From positions 1-64,000 of the forward strand of contig JBBPSI010000092.1 of the NCBI GenBank assembly GCA_038093515.1: 64,000 bases of DNA, read 5' to 3'. The notes under the pieces were generated by a model that did no database searches, was not told the origin of the DNA, and was given only the letters and a program-made list of their open reading frames with translations. Position numbers and translations under genes: made by a program. Shown here piece by piece: positions 32,813-44,738 of the stretch. Within the stretch, counting starts at the first letter, position 1, and every line of letters starts with the position of its first letter. This DNA comes from Butyriboletus loyo (taxonomy: Eukaryota; Basidiomycota; Agaricomycetes; Boletales; Boletaceae).

Positions 32813-33792
32813 AGTGGACATGACCTTCGTGGCGCAACGATTCGCCGACGAAACGCACGAAGAATAAGTTAAACGAGGAACGTTGGGAGTCACGGATGAG
32901 GGACCGGCAACCATCTAATAGCCAAGTGGCCCCGAAACGATCGAACAACAGCAGACATACTGGACAAAGGATGTGGCCAACGGGTTAAAAGGGCAACGTT
33001 AGACAGCACGGATTAGAGATTGAAAGACGTTTAGTAGCACCGCAGTAATCGGAACACGTTGGTGCCAGATCAAGCACCGGAAGCAAGTACCACCCCAAAG
33101 TGCCACTGCACCCCTCGACTTCAGCCCAAGATGACATCACCCCGAAAATGATTTTCTGATGGGCAATATAAAAGGTTTCCAGCTAGGTTCTAGATTTGGT
33201 TTTCTCCGCTTGCAAGGTTGGAGCCGCTACCCACGGGCCGCTAGATCCCACAGTTCCCACCTACATATTCAGCACTTCCCGAATTATACGGGCGTAGTCG
33301 AGCGATGCGCTCCTCCAAGAACGACTATGTTATTAGCATGGCCAGAACCACGATGATCAGTGCTGGTAAGATGACGATTGACAGGAGCGCTCTACCATTC
33401 GTTGCTCATACAGTAACAGACAGCCACAACGACCAAGGCGAACTTGCTTACGGAGGATGAGTGTCTGGCTTTACTGGAATAGTGAATGAATTTATGTGAG
33501 CCACGCCCAGATTGTCTCACTTGGTCCTCAGTTCCCACGGGAATGAGGTATGTGTCGACCCATGTAAGAAGTAGAGCGACGAGAGTTTCTGGAAAGAGAC
33601 CACGTGCAGGACAGAACTTGTAGGGTGCTTCCGCCTCCTAGTGAATGCTTATACTGCTGCACATAGTCTGTATATGAGGATTGACAGGAGATGATTCTTG
33701 CACGGGATATTAAAATAGATGCGGTGTACAATGTGACAAGTTGCAAATGATTGAGTGAAGCTTGAGGATCTAGATAGTGGGCAGAGCGCACT
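32813..33792. other. Non-coding, about 1 kb, with relics of the GNAT upstream region
   Basis: At about 32870 and 32984 sequence resembling the GNAT upstream block of 31967 recurs (GTTAAA, ACGTTgGGAG, CACGGAT, GGGACCG), and a GAAAATGxTTTyxxxxTG followed by a TATA-like sequence recurs near 33145. No coding remnant was found. Confidence 0.5.
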
Positions 33793-34857
33793 TTATTCCT
33801 TCCATGGATACTCAAACTTGGGCTGGTCCTTGCGCCTCCAAAGCTTTCTCCTGCAACCGATGATAAGTAGTCATTTGACACAGATGATGATGCGACACAA
33901 ACTTTTTCTTGGTTGTCAGGTTCTCTGCAAATACCTCGACGCAGTGCTTTGTTTTGAACTCTCGGATAAACCGAGGATCCCTGGAGCATGTGAAAAGTGA
34001 GAAAACGCGTGACGAGTGCATCAAACCTTACCAGAGCTCGCTAGCTATACCCAAGTCCTTGCAACATCGCATAAGGGCGTTGCTCTTGCATCCTTCGGCG
34101 GCGGTAGGGATACCAGATGGGTCGAAATACTCATTTTCACCTCTAGCTATGGCTACGAGCCTGCGAGGACAACTTGTTAGTCAACGGAGCGCAGCGCATG
34201 TTTAACTCCCCACCGTCCCTGGCAAACGAGTGCGTACTCTCTACTAACTATCTTGGGACCCACGTTCGTCTCCGTCCTTGGAGCGAGTCCCCAAGCACCG
34301 GGTCCGAAGGCCTTGTTCAAGATACGACGATACTTGATTTCGGGAAGGTATATAAGTCCATCTTCCAAGAAGTCAGGGATGCATAGGAAGCAAGGAGAGA
34401 GTTGCATACCAGGTTTAATCTCTATGTTCACTTCGTCGACGGGTGCAAGGAGGACGTCTGCAATCTCCCTCTGGAATGCTTCTACGGATAAGCCGTAGTA
34501 GCTCTTCGACCAATCGTTGGCTTCGCGGTCACCTCCGGATACAAAATCACCGGGAAAGGCGATTTGAGAGACGCGTGAAGACGCAGACTCGGCGGAGAGA
34601 ATGCTCTCTGGAGGTACTTCGTCTTCGAGTGCCTCGCGGACCCCGGCTGTATCTGCCATTGCTTCGAAGATATCATCTCGGCTTACTTCGTTGGTGGTTG
34701 TGCTAGCCGGTGCTTTTGTTACGCGTGAGTTGGTTGCTGCAGAACGAGCGGGATAGGTGCGTGTCGACGTAGCATAGGTTCTGTGACACAAAATGCCCGC
34801 ACTCGAAAGTCGACGTGCAGTAAGACACAGTCTCGCACTTTTCGCGACGAAAGACAT
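33793..34857 (-). CDS. MGM101: Mitochondrial genome maintenance protein MGM101, 286 aa, 5 exons
   Basis: Exons 34857..34410, 34361..34214, 34160..34032, 33980..33903 and 33850..33793, with introns 48-53 nt. Mgm101 is a Rad52-like single-strand annealing protein of mitochondrial nucleoids needed for mtDNA maintenance. The N-terminus is a mitochondrial presequence (basic, Ala/Ser/Arg-rich) followed by a disordered stretch. The conserved core runs from DDIFEAMAD through [58 protein letters not shown] to the basic end. The start 118 bp from the divergent gamma-tubulin complex gene implies a shared compact promoter. Confidence 0.95.
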
Positions 34858-34975
34858 GGCGCACGACCGTGCTCGAGTGTGTCTGAGGCTGGGGCTGCCA
34901 AACCTTGAACATACTGCACTGCCACCCCAGAGTATCACAAACCGAGCAAAGCACTGCCACCCCGGTCAACCCTTA

Positions 34976-37900
34976 ATGAATACACCCACCTCGGTCAGCT
35001 CTGTCCGGCCTCACTCAAGCTCGAGAGTACAAAGATCATCATCGAGCCTATCTCAACGACCGCCTTCAAGTTTGTCTTCAGCCCGACCAGCTTCGAGCGC
35101 CTCATCGTTGAGACCACACTCACGTGTCTCAACGCGTCCAAGCTCGCGCCTATCTCGACCTGTCACTCGACAATCCACGCGTCTTCTACCACTATGCCAG
35201 TCACTCGTCACCCAAGTGACCGGATTGTCGCCCGATGCAGACGATGAAAACTTTCGTACCGCTGTGGATTTCGTGTCCAAGAACTTGGAATATTCCACTA
35301 AGGCTGGGGCGAGCGCCGACATGACTGCGATGGACAAACACTTCAGAGGGTAATATGCCAGTTGATTGTCTCTATGTCATTTGGCAGTAGGTTTACGCGC
35401 CGGTAATTTAGTCACATTCTCAAAGCAAGCATCAACTCTCATGACGGCCTAGCGGATGCGCTACAGGAGTCGTATCATAAAGTGAAGCAACAGGCCAAAG
35501 AACTTACGGATCTCGACGAGCGGATTAAAGTAACCAGGATATACTTTTACCAGATAGATTAAGTATGTTGACATCCCACACAGTTGTCACGCCTTCCGGA
35601 CCATCTCCAGTTGCTTGTAAGTAGTTGTCCCTCAGATCACCCCTTTCTAATGTTTCTAGCTAGATATTGTTGTCATCTGTTCCCAGTAACACGACCCATG
35701 CCTTTGCGGAGATGTATAAAGATGTAAAACCATCGAAACCACCAGCACCAATAACATGGAAAGAGATCCTTGCTGAAGAGCCGTTCGAAGGACAACACTG
35801 GGAAGGAGTATATGGCCTACCAGCTGGTAGCACTGTCAAGGGATGGGAAACTCGGAGTGGTGGAAGCACGCCCTCCCTTTCACCTTGGGATGAAGATGAC
35901 TCTCTGGACAGTGACCGCATACCCCCCTCTTTCGAAGATTTACCTCCTCCCGTGACTGGAACGCCTGGAGATTCTGATTTTCTTCGTCGTGTTCACTACC
36001 AGCAAAATCGCCTTGAGTTGATTCAACGACTCAAGGTACACCAGTACTGGAGAGAAGATTGGAAAAGTGATGTAGATGTTTCGCGGCCGTTTGATATAGG
36101 CGATCCGTCGACTCTTGGTATGGATTTTTAATCTTGATTTTTTCCTCTCTTATGTCTGCTAGGTCCTGCGATGCTTCGTGTTCTTGGGGAGAGAACAACA
36201 TTGGCCCTTGTCGGTCCAGAGCGAGAGGTGCGCAAGGAATATCTTTCTGGGGCATTATACCGAACATTTAGCGTATAGAAATATATTCATGAACGCGATG
36301 CGGTGCGCGAGGTACTGATTTGTCTCCAAGGTCGGAGGAATCTTATGATCTACACTACGTCAGATACATTTTCTTCGGTGGTATGAATCCAACTCTGCCA
36401 ACGAGGCGTATATTGAGCTGACGAAATGCTAGCCTTCTCCGACAACACCACGTCTTCTGCACTTTACATTGACAGCCCAGTCGTCGATCCTAGGTACTTT
36501 CGCACAGGTGACGACTACTGTATGTCATCTACGAAAGTTTGTGTCTGCTATCTTCGAGAGCGTTTCCGCCGTCCATGAAATTACTCCAAGCGGAACAATG
36601 CGCTTGCTCACTCACAACATCCGCTCAAGAACAATAGAGGCCTTCGCTGATGCCATCGACGCACAGATCCAAATATTCGACCGATGGTGCGCCAAGAAAG
36701 AAGAGGCCATTTGTTGTGCGTTAGCCGGGTGTGGTGACCCACACGTGGTCAGCCTTCTCAGTCTAGAGAAAGATGTCCGAGACACGTTTTCAGGGACCTT
36801 TGATGTCGTGCTGGACATCTTACATCGACTCGTCGGATATATCTGTCAATCCCACTCTAGATTTGACCAAGCTGTTTGGAACATGGCTAATATGCCTACC
36901 CAACTTCCATCCGCGGTGGTTTCGGCGCTTCTGCTCGACCTTCTGCTACAGGCAGCAGAGGAACAATGGTCCATGGGCAATGTCTCTACCTCTAATTCTC
37001 TCGCGCTTGTCTTTGCAAAGACCTCGGAACCGATCTGGCGCATGATCGAGAAATGGCTCAAAGACGGAATGCCCGTGCGGAATGTTTGGGATTCCCCAGA
37101 TGACATTCAGGCCCTTGATGAGGAGTTCTTCATCGAGGACAACGAACTTCCGCTAATGGACCCTGATTTTTGGGCGGATGGTTACGTCCTTCGGTGTTCC
37201 GTCGTGCTGGAGGATGGGGAGAGGAAACAGCTCGCTGTTCCAGCGTTTTTAGGATCGGTGGTTGATCACATCTTAGAAGCCGGCAAGGCTGTTGGACTAC
37301 TTCGAACGATGGGTATCCATTTCTTTTCCGAAAATGCAAGGGGAGAGGGACATCCCCTTCTCGATTGGAAGACCTTTGCACAGTTGTTCGAGTCTAGCGC
37401 AGCGAGCTCGCGAGATTCGGAATCGTTGTCACATTTGATATCGGAGGAGCTCTCTGCTTATCGTCTCGCTGGCGGTCTGCGACTATCACGGGTCCTCACT
37501 AAGGAATGCGAACTATCGCGTCACCTTGCAGCCGTTGAAGGACTATACTTGATGACAAGAGGAGACGTAATCAGCAACTTCGCCGATGTCATATTTGCCA
37601 AGGTACGATCACTAGCCCCCATGTTTCCCGTGCTTTACCACTTTGCTTCGACGACGTTTAGATGGACAGCCAACAAGCATGGAACGACTTTCATTTCCTG
37701 AACAGTGCTTTCAGAGACATCGTCGAGTCGACCAATTCGGACTGGATTGACGCTTCCCTCATTCGGCTCTCCCACAGAGGTAGCGGAGCTGCCACAATCT
37801 CCACTACTGTCAAGGCGATTGATGGGCTGCTCGTCGAATATGCTGTGCCATTTCCCTTGACGTATATCTTTAACCCCAGTGCGCTGCAAAGCTATTGTTC

Positions 37901-38895
37901 CCTCTTTGTCTTCCTCCTTCAGGTGAGAAGGGCGAAGTGCGTTCTGGAGAGGATCTTGCTCCGCGAAGCGGTAACAAACTTTGGGTCGAGGTCTGACCTG
38001 AAAGTGTTCTACGCGATGCGAGGAAAGCTCTCGTGGTTTATCAAGTGAGTAAACTGTGCTGTAGGGCCGATGGTATGGCCATAGTTTGTTGATGGTGAAC
38101 TGCAGCGCCCTGTTCAATTTCCTGACCACGAACGTGAGTTCTCCTTCCCGGGTCCGGTGGTGTACATGATCTGACTCGTGTTACTCGTTCAGGTGATCTA
38201 CGTCCAAGTGCTCAAATTCAGGTCCACATTCAGAGAAGCCAAGTCCCTGGATGAGATGATCAAGCTCCACAACGACCAGTGCGTTTTCCTTAGGTTCTAC
38301 CACTTACATTGACGACATCATCATCCTAGCCTTGAAACACTACTGTGTAAATGCTTCCTTGACTCCACCGTACGTCCATCTCGTTACTTCCTCTGTTTTT
38401 GCGCTCGTCACTCACCCCTCTCCCTTCGCCGGCCAGACATCCTCCCTCTTGAAAGCGATACTGAGCATCTTGGATATGTGTATCCATTTTCGGACGTTCT
38501 TTACCACCTTTGCAGGAGACACGACGCATGACATCTCCCGTCTGTCGATCAGCATTCGACGGCATCGGAGTCGCCGGCAACGACGACAGCGCAAGGACGT
38601 CATCGGGTTTTCCGCACCCCTACCTACCGATACCGAAGACGACTCGGACACGGACACAGATGTTGACATGGACGCTGATCAGATTGAGGGAAGAGAGTTA
38701 CTTGAACCGTCGTTCTCTGCCTCTCCGTCATATGCCAAAGAGGATTTTTCAACGCAGTTGGAGAAGTTGGCGGGGGAGCTAGATGGGTTGGTGAGGTATA
38801 TACGGCGGGGCGTGGAGACTTTGGCGAGGGGAACGTCGGATACTGCGTCTGCGTTTGGCGTGCTCGCGTTTACGCTCGAAGACTGGGACTCGTGA
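34976..38895 (+). CDS. Gamma-tubulin complex component (Spc97/Spc98 family, GCP5-like), 1103 aa, 12 exons
   Basis: Exons 34976..35349, 35412..35529, 35584..35616, 35664..36117, 36163..36227, 36279..36380, 36433..37602, 37662..38044, 38106..38133, 38193..38278, 38330..38369 and 38437..38895. The protein would nucleate microtubules at spindle pole bodies as part of a gamma-tubulin ring. After a Ser/Arg/Pro-rich leader (1-70) come GRIP1-like helices, the segment EFFIEDNELPLMDPDFWADGY typical of GCP5/GCP6, and a GRIP2 domain (LNSAFRDIVES, LPLTYIFNP, YCSLFVFLLQVRRAK, LSWFIKALFNFL). An acidic insert lies near residues 1010-1050. GCP5 is preferred over GCP4 by that Asp/Glu block, without alignment. 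The exon 6 donor may be one codon earlier. Confidence 0.88.
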
Positions 38896-39323
38896 TGTCA
38901 ATTACAGTTATGTTGTGGTTGCTTACATGTTGTGAAAGTCGGACCTCAGGCTGGGCCGCCGGGCGCGTACATGAATGGTGTATTATATATTTGCCGTACC
39001 CATAACGTGGAACAATCAAAGTTGACGAGTCCCCACTATGAATGTGGGGTGAGGTTACGGGAATTGAGAGCGGAAGTACAAAATAGGTAGGAGAGATGTA
39101 CCTTGTGAAAGTTTGTGCAGAACGAACCTGCATACTTGTTGATGTCATCGAGCGAGCAAAGATCTCTGTATTCCGGACACGCCATCGACATTCCGCACCA
39201 TCGACATTCAAAAAAAATCTGCTGATCATACAGACACTTCTCTGCTCATGCACATGTAGTACACATGTACCACAACCGAAATTTCGAACTTGGCCGATGA
39301 TTACATAAACTACTCGTTTTGTT
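38896..39323. other. Intergenic, 428 bp
   Basis: Between two plus-strand genes. Contains the aminopeptidase promoter. No named element recognised. Confidence 0.45.
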
Positions 39324-40696
39324 ATGCTCTCGAAGCTCATTCGGAGGCAACTGTGGACGAGACACCGACTGAGCCCAAGTCGCCCGCCGATATGCCTTGA
39401 GAATCGTTTGCGCTTTTTCTCCGCGCACGTCTCAGATAAAGAGGGGTCATTTGGAAGCTATAGCGTAATACTTCCTGAGGAACCTTTTGTCTGGGGTGTG
39501 TCGCACATCACGCCCCGCACCGTTCCGCCCAGAATTGGGCGGCCGCCATATGCGCGGACACTCGCGGATGACAAATCTACCCCCTCTAGAAGTGATAATC
39601 CCCAGGAGCCCTACGAGGATGACAGCCGAATTCGACCCGGGTGCGAGGAGGAGACCAAACTTCGGGCTTCCGCTAGGCTGGCTCGCAAGGTTCGCGAGTT
39701 TTCAGGGACTCTTGTTCGGGTGGGGATGATTCTCGAGTTTAATTAGTGAACAGCATGATGACCCCGTCCTCATATAGCCCGGTGTAACCACAAATTCAAT
39801 AGATGGAGCGATTCATGACTTCATCGTCGCACATAGTGCTTACCCATCTCCTTTACTCTATTCGGGATTCCCTCGGTCGTGTTGTACCAGCATCAACAAC
39901 GTTGTCACGCACGGCATACCAGACGAGTAGGTTCTGTTTATCATACCCGGAAGTGAAGCTAACGAGGACCAGTCGACCACTCGAGGACGGTGATATCATT
40001 AACATCGACATCACCGTTTACCTCCACGGCTATCATGGAGATACGTCCCAAATGTTTCTCGTCGGTACTGTTGTACGCATGCATCCTTTGTTTGTTGGCG
40101 GTTATCCATAAGTTGGTGCCTACAGGACCAGCCTGGACGCGACCTAGTCTCGATGACCAATGCAGCCCTGCAGGCTGGAATCAGCGCTTGCGGACCCGGG
40201 CGTCCGTTCAATTCGATCGGCCAGGCTATCCACGAATTGGTTCGTAACACCCCCTATTCGGTGTGCAATGCATTCTCGGGACATGGTATCGGAAAAGTCT
40301 TCCATCAGCCTCCTTGGATATACCATACACGTATGTTCTCTCATCCTCCTAGAATTTGCAATTCCCCATCACCCATCCCGTTGAAAGTAAATGAAGAACC
40401 GGGGATGATGCGCCCCGGACATTGCTTTACCATCGAGGTACGGATCTTCGATCAACGTACATAACTGCCTTGTTTCAACCGTGTCAAACCTCAGCCTTGT
40501 ATCGTCCAAGGATCCAACCCCCGAGTATGGATATTCCCGGATGGATGGACAGCGTCGACCGAGGCAAGTGATTATGTAGCTTATACGCGAGCCTTGTGAA
40601 ACCCTGATGATGACGGCGTAGAACTGCGCTCGCAGCGCACAAGCCGAGCACATGATATTGATCACAGAGACCGGTGCAGAGATTCTGACGTCATGA
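39324..40696 (+). CDS. Methionine aminopeptidase type I, probably mitochondrial, 346 aa, 7 exons
   Basis: Exons 39324..39719, 39778..39926, 39973..40069, 40126..40330, 40388..40437, 40495..40563 and 40622..40696. The enzyme removes the initiator Met from new proteins with two metal ions. The five ligands are present: D194 and D205 ([15 protein letters not shown]), H267 (GHGIG), E299 (FTIEP) and E331 (QAEH), plus the His of VVTHGIPD near 177. The first 45 residues are basic and free of acids until CLEN, as in a mitochondrial presequence, and the Zn/SH3-binding N-terminal domain of cytosolic MetAP1 is absent, so I expect the organellar form. The last intron is GC-AG (40564..40621, donor GAG|GCAAGT). 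Confidence 0.93.
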
Positions 40697-40980
40697 GAAG
40701 TGTGTCCATTGCAGAGCCTGTTGCGATCACATTGACGGTGCATTGCTGGTATAAGAGTGGAGTGAGTGAGTGACGCCTTTCCGCTCGACCTGAAGAATAG
40801 TTGTCGGCGGAAGATTGCGTATCCTCAATTCGGTCGTATATACACGGTATCGTGAATACAGTTCATTCTCGTGTTGTGAGGGTAATATATGCTACATGAC
40901 AGAATGAGTGATACAGGTGGCAGTGATCTAACTTGTAGGGTAGGGAGATGCTTGAACTAAAATTCTGGGTAATCAACGAT

Positions 40981-42147
40981 TTACCAATAACCAAGAGTGG
41001 TGCCTTTAAATCCAATTTCAACGTATCTCTCGACGTCCTTCACTTGTTGACCTTGAGGCCCGTTTAGGCCTTGGAAGCCTATCTTGTGGTATACCTTGCG
41101 CGCGGACGCTAACTCCTGTGAGTTGCCTACATAAAGAACGACCCGCTCCTTCATCTGGAGAATGCTACCAAAGGATCAGCATGCGGTTCAGAGTGCACAT
41201 CAGTGGTAGATACTCACTCTTGACAGACACGGTGCAAAAGTCGTACTGCACAGCCGCGGCCCCTCCACTGCTCTGTTGTAAACACCTTGGTGACCGCCGT
41301 GACGTTGTCCGACTCTCTGGTAGTAGCAACCAGGCATGCAATCTCCGGTTCTTGACCCGCTTTCTGCACCACATGCACCCAAACCTGCTGATTAGTTATC
41401 AGCATCTTGGCCTCTAATTCCGCTCCTGCCTCATCAAGTATGAAAGGCCACTATCGCCACAAGGGTCATTACGATTCACGTGAGGATGACGGAGACAGTA
41501 CCCACAGAAGTCTCGGAAAATGCCTTGCACATGGCTTTGAGCTCGTTTAAATGGGACATGTCCGCGCGGCAGAGAGCGATGACGATGTCCTCAGATCCCG
41601 GAAGAGAGGACACGGAATCTGAGGACTCCTTGAACGTCTCACTAGTGCAGAAGGTGAAGGTCGCGTCGTAGTACGGCCCCTCGAGAGCCTGAATGCCATG
41701 CTCTTGGCATGCGCTCTGCGCCTCAAAGAGCTCGGCAAACTTCTCCGTCACCTTCGCGATCGAAAAGACCGAAAATACTCTTTGGGGAGGGACCTCCTTC
41801 AACAGACAACGGACAAGCGACAACAATGAATCGGATATATTCGTGCCGTGCATTTCTTCCTGGGCAAGCTGGACCGACGATTTGCAAGAGACTATGAAAA
41901 TGGGGTAGTTGCCTAGCGGTCCCTTGGTGCAAGATAACACAAACTCGACATTGTTTGCGTCATCGTACAGAGCAATCCACAATTGCGAGTTGTCATTTTC
42001 GCGAGGGGAATTCAACGCCTTCTTGGCGAATGGGAGGATAACGTTTGCAGACGCTTCGTTCTGCAACAACGCGCGCCACACCTCCTTGGGGAGGTCAGCA
42101 GCGTGCCGGTATGGGTGTGCTTGACGAGTGGAGAGGATACTAGACAT
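40981..42147 (-). CDS. GNAT-family N-acetyltransferase, copy 2, 352 aa, 3 exons
   Basis: Exons 42147..41506, 41450..41218 and 41164..40981, the same exon sizes as copy 1 (a constant offset of 419 within the two coordinate sets modulo 10 kb, with no indel in the coding part). The acetyl-CoA loop is identical. Exon 1 differs from copy 1 at only about two bases. The last roughly 95 bp of exon 3 are much more diverged (for example Lys and Thr replacements before the shared end LGYW), and the 3' flanks are unrelated. Both copies look intact and are probably functional. Confidence 0.9.
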
Positions 42148-43212
42148 GATTAAGAAATGAGAAGCCTGACAATTGGAGGATGGCCATAATCCTCCGGTTT
42201 TATATGCGGCGAGGCTAGAACAAGACGTACTCGGGAGCTGGAGCTGAGCACGGATGGCATCGTTCCAGACTGCATTGAGTCAGTCGAATTGAACGTTCAA
42301 TCCATCCTGCACAAAAAATGATGCCAATGGAATGCCGCCGTTCAATGGAACCGAACATCGTGGCTCGAGGATTCGTATAGGAATGATTAAAGAAACAACG
42401 TTAGGAGCCACGGATAGGGGACCGAGGGACGTCCTGTGACACTGCAACAAGCGCATAACCGGAAATTAGCAACAGAGTGGTACTCCGACACCGCAGCTCG
42501 CCCACGAATTGCGACCGTTTCTTAAGATGCCATTACCTTGAAAATATTAATATTTTCGCGGTGAGAGATATAAGAGAAACTACGACCAACAAACCTGATT
42601 GTCAGTGAAATTTGATTCCACGTTAGGTTGGAAACGCGCCCGACGATCGTTTGGGGTATCCGATGCTCGAACCACTCATGTCCTAGTACAGGTTGTAACG
42701 GCGACTTGCGTTAGACCCCAATAATATAGCAGATATCGGGCAGATAAGAACAACTTGAAACTCGGATGAATGGGGATGACTCGCAAATGACTTGAACAAC
42801 GGAGAGCACGTTCGCCATATTGGGGCCATCCTGGTGGTTCAAATTGAAACGTCACTTGTTCGGTGACTGGCACCCGCCACAGGGCAGTAGTAGTACTCTA
42901 GCGCCACTAACTGAGCGGTAACAATATCAATCAACAGGACGGACGTACCAGATCCATATCAGCATTCACTCCCTGCTATTTGCTGCATTCGCTTTGTTTC
43001 CATAGAGCCGCCGTCCAAAACATCGTGGGAACAATATCCTTAAGCAGCTAGTAGAAGGTCGGACAAGTTCCGATGAATGTTACAGGGTGTATGTCCACCA
43101 GCTAGTCATGTCGGGTGCCTGTGGCTCTCGTATCGAACAGGCGTACGTTTACATCCACAGGATGGCCCACGGATCCATGGAATTCTGTGCTGTGTTCCGG
43201 CGTTCTACATAA
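41064..43212. repeat. GNAT segmental duplication, copy 2
   Basis: Partner of 30645-32812. Ends about 43212 where copy 1 continues into unrelated sequence. The TATA element (42198-42205) and leader hairpin (42175-42195) are conserved. Confidence 0.9.
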
Positions 43213-43868
43213 CGCCTTGATACGAAACGTTTCGGGTATAGTGTACAACCTTGATCAGGACAAGTGCTTCCAATAGCGACAGAATAACGTTTGGAAAAAA
43301 AACAAAAGCTGAGATGCCGGTATGGCGACCACGCGTTGCGGTGGCACGGTGGAATGAACTCTACACGATCCCATTTTAATTTCCTCTGCTCGGCATTGAC
43401 TGTAGCCTCTACTGCTTCCGTCAGTCTCTCCCAGTCGCATTCTATCCCCCTGCCCGATATCGGAAAACAGGATACGCCCCCACCATCCAGTACGGATAAG
43501 CTATACCCACTATCAATTTCGTAAGCCCATGGACCTCGGAGCTCCTGTAAGTACATCTCCCGCACGGTGAATATAAATCAAGGAGTCATTGCAGACGGTG
43601 AGGTGATAACAAGAGAAGCCAAAATGTCAGCCAGATAGACTTCCGTTGGGGACGTTAGGAAACTGGCTGGGTTCGGGATCACGTTACCGGGACTCAGCGC
43701 TGAGGAGGGATTGATACCGACTCTGAAGTAATGCAGGGGTGAGTTAACTCGCCCAATTTTCATATTGGGAAGAAGACAAGCGAGGGGGAACGAGGTGGTA
43801 GAACGTACTTTACAAAGCAGCACATGCCCTCCCTCGCGAGTTGGTTTGGGTATCCGTCGGGCTGCCAT
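43213..43868 (-). CDS. Possible uncharacterised gene, probably broken at its 3' end
   Basis: A start (MAARRIPKPTREGGHVLLCK, 43868) with a good donor AAA|GTACGT is followed by two coding-like stretches, NPSSALSPGNVIPNPASFLT (about 43710-43640) and ELRGPWAYEIDSG...GRGIECDWERLTEAVEATVN (about 43550-43330, after acceptor TTACAG). I could not join the first stretch in frame, so either an exon is missing or the gene is decayed. Its 3' part runs into the edge of the GNAT duplication. No family recognised. Confidence 0.35.
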
Positions 43869-44738
43869 CGTCTCGTGGCTCTATACATTTTGAATGGTGA
43901 CCCCAAAAACTGGTCGCCATACCTAAATGGACACGAAATACGTACATCTGTTGATATTCAGATATACTCGTCGGTTGTTAACATGCTTTGTGATAAGGAA
44001 CACTGGCCTTGGTGGTAGGTCAGTTTTGGACGTACAAAGTTTAGAAATGCCAGTGCGCACCAACTTTGAAGTTGACCCACAAGACATGAGGCAGCAGGCC
44101 TACATTCCATGCTTAAAGAAGACGAGAATAACGGACCTGTACGTCTTTCAGCTCACAAAAACCACCTGGGATACAGGCTATATATGCACAAGAACGAACA
44201 ATGAAGATACCCAAGTGTAGTGTATTGTGACCACGAGCGGATTACCACCGTGTAGAACCTGATAAACCGTGCCGCGCTACTAGCGTCTCGTGAAAATGTG
44301 AGGACCAACAGCGCCTTTGGAAAGTTCACACCTGTCTAAATGAACATGCATGGGTAGAACGTCGTTTCAGGGGATTGACTGACAACGACTATCGACAGAG
44401 TTTAAAAGACTCAACGAGAATTGCGGTGCTCTGGAGTCATCCGAATGATCCATGACTAGTTCAGATTTCCTTGGCAACTTGACTCTTAGGGAGACGCAGC
44501 TCATGTGAGTATAAGATAAGATGCGATCAGTGTTGATTGGTGTTGGCACCTCGCTCTCCCCGGGTTGTTGGCATGGAGGGTAGAGAGGCATGAACTGTCA
44601 GTCACCACTCTGTCGGGCGAATAATTGGGCTCGATAAGTGGGTTTAAAAATGATTCCACTATACAACAACATGAGGAGAGACAGCAACCACATCAATACT
44701 TTTATCTACTAATCTACAAGAAACATCCGGCAGGCACA
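43869..44738. other. Intergenic, 870 bp
   Basis: Short frames only. A TATATAT at about 44176 lies on neither side of a convincing start. No repeat recognised. Confidence 0.45.

Noticed and set aside
33528..33989. 153-codon minus-strand frame
   Set aside because: Overlaps the last two MGM101 exons in another frame, and the MGM101 reading is clearly the conserved one.
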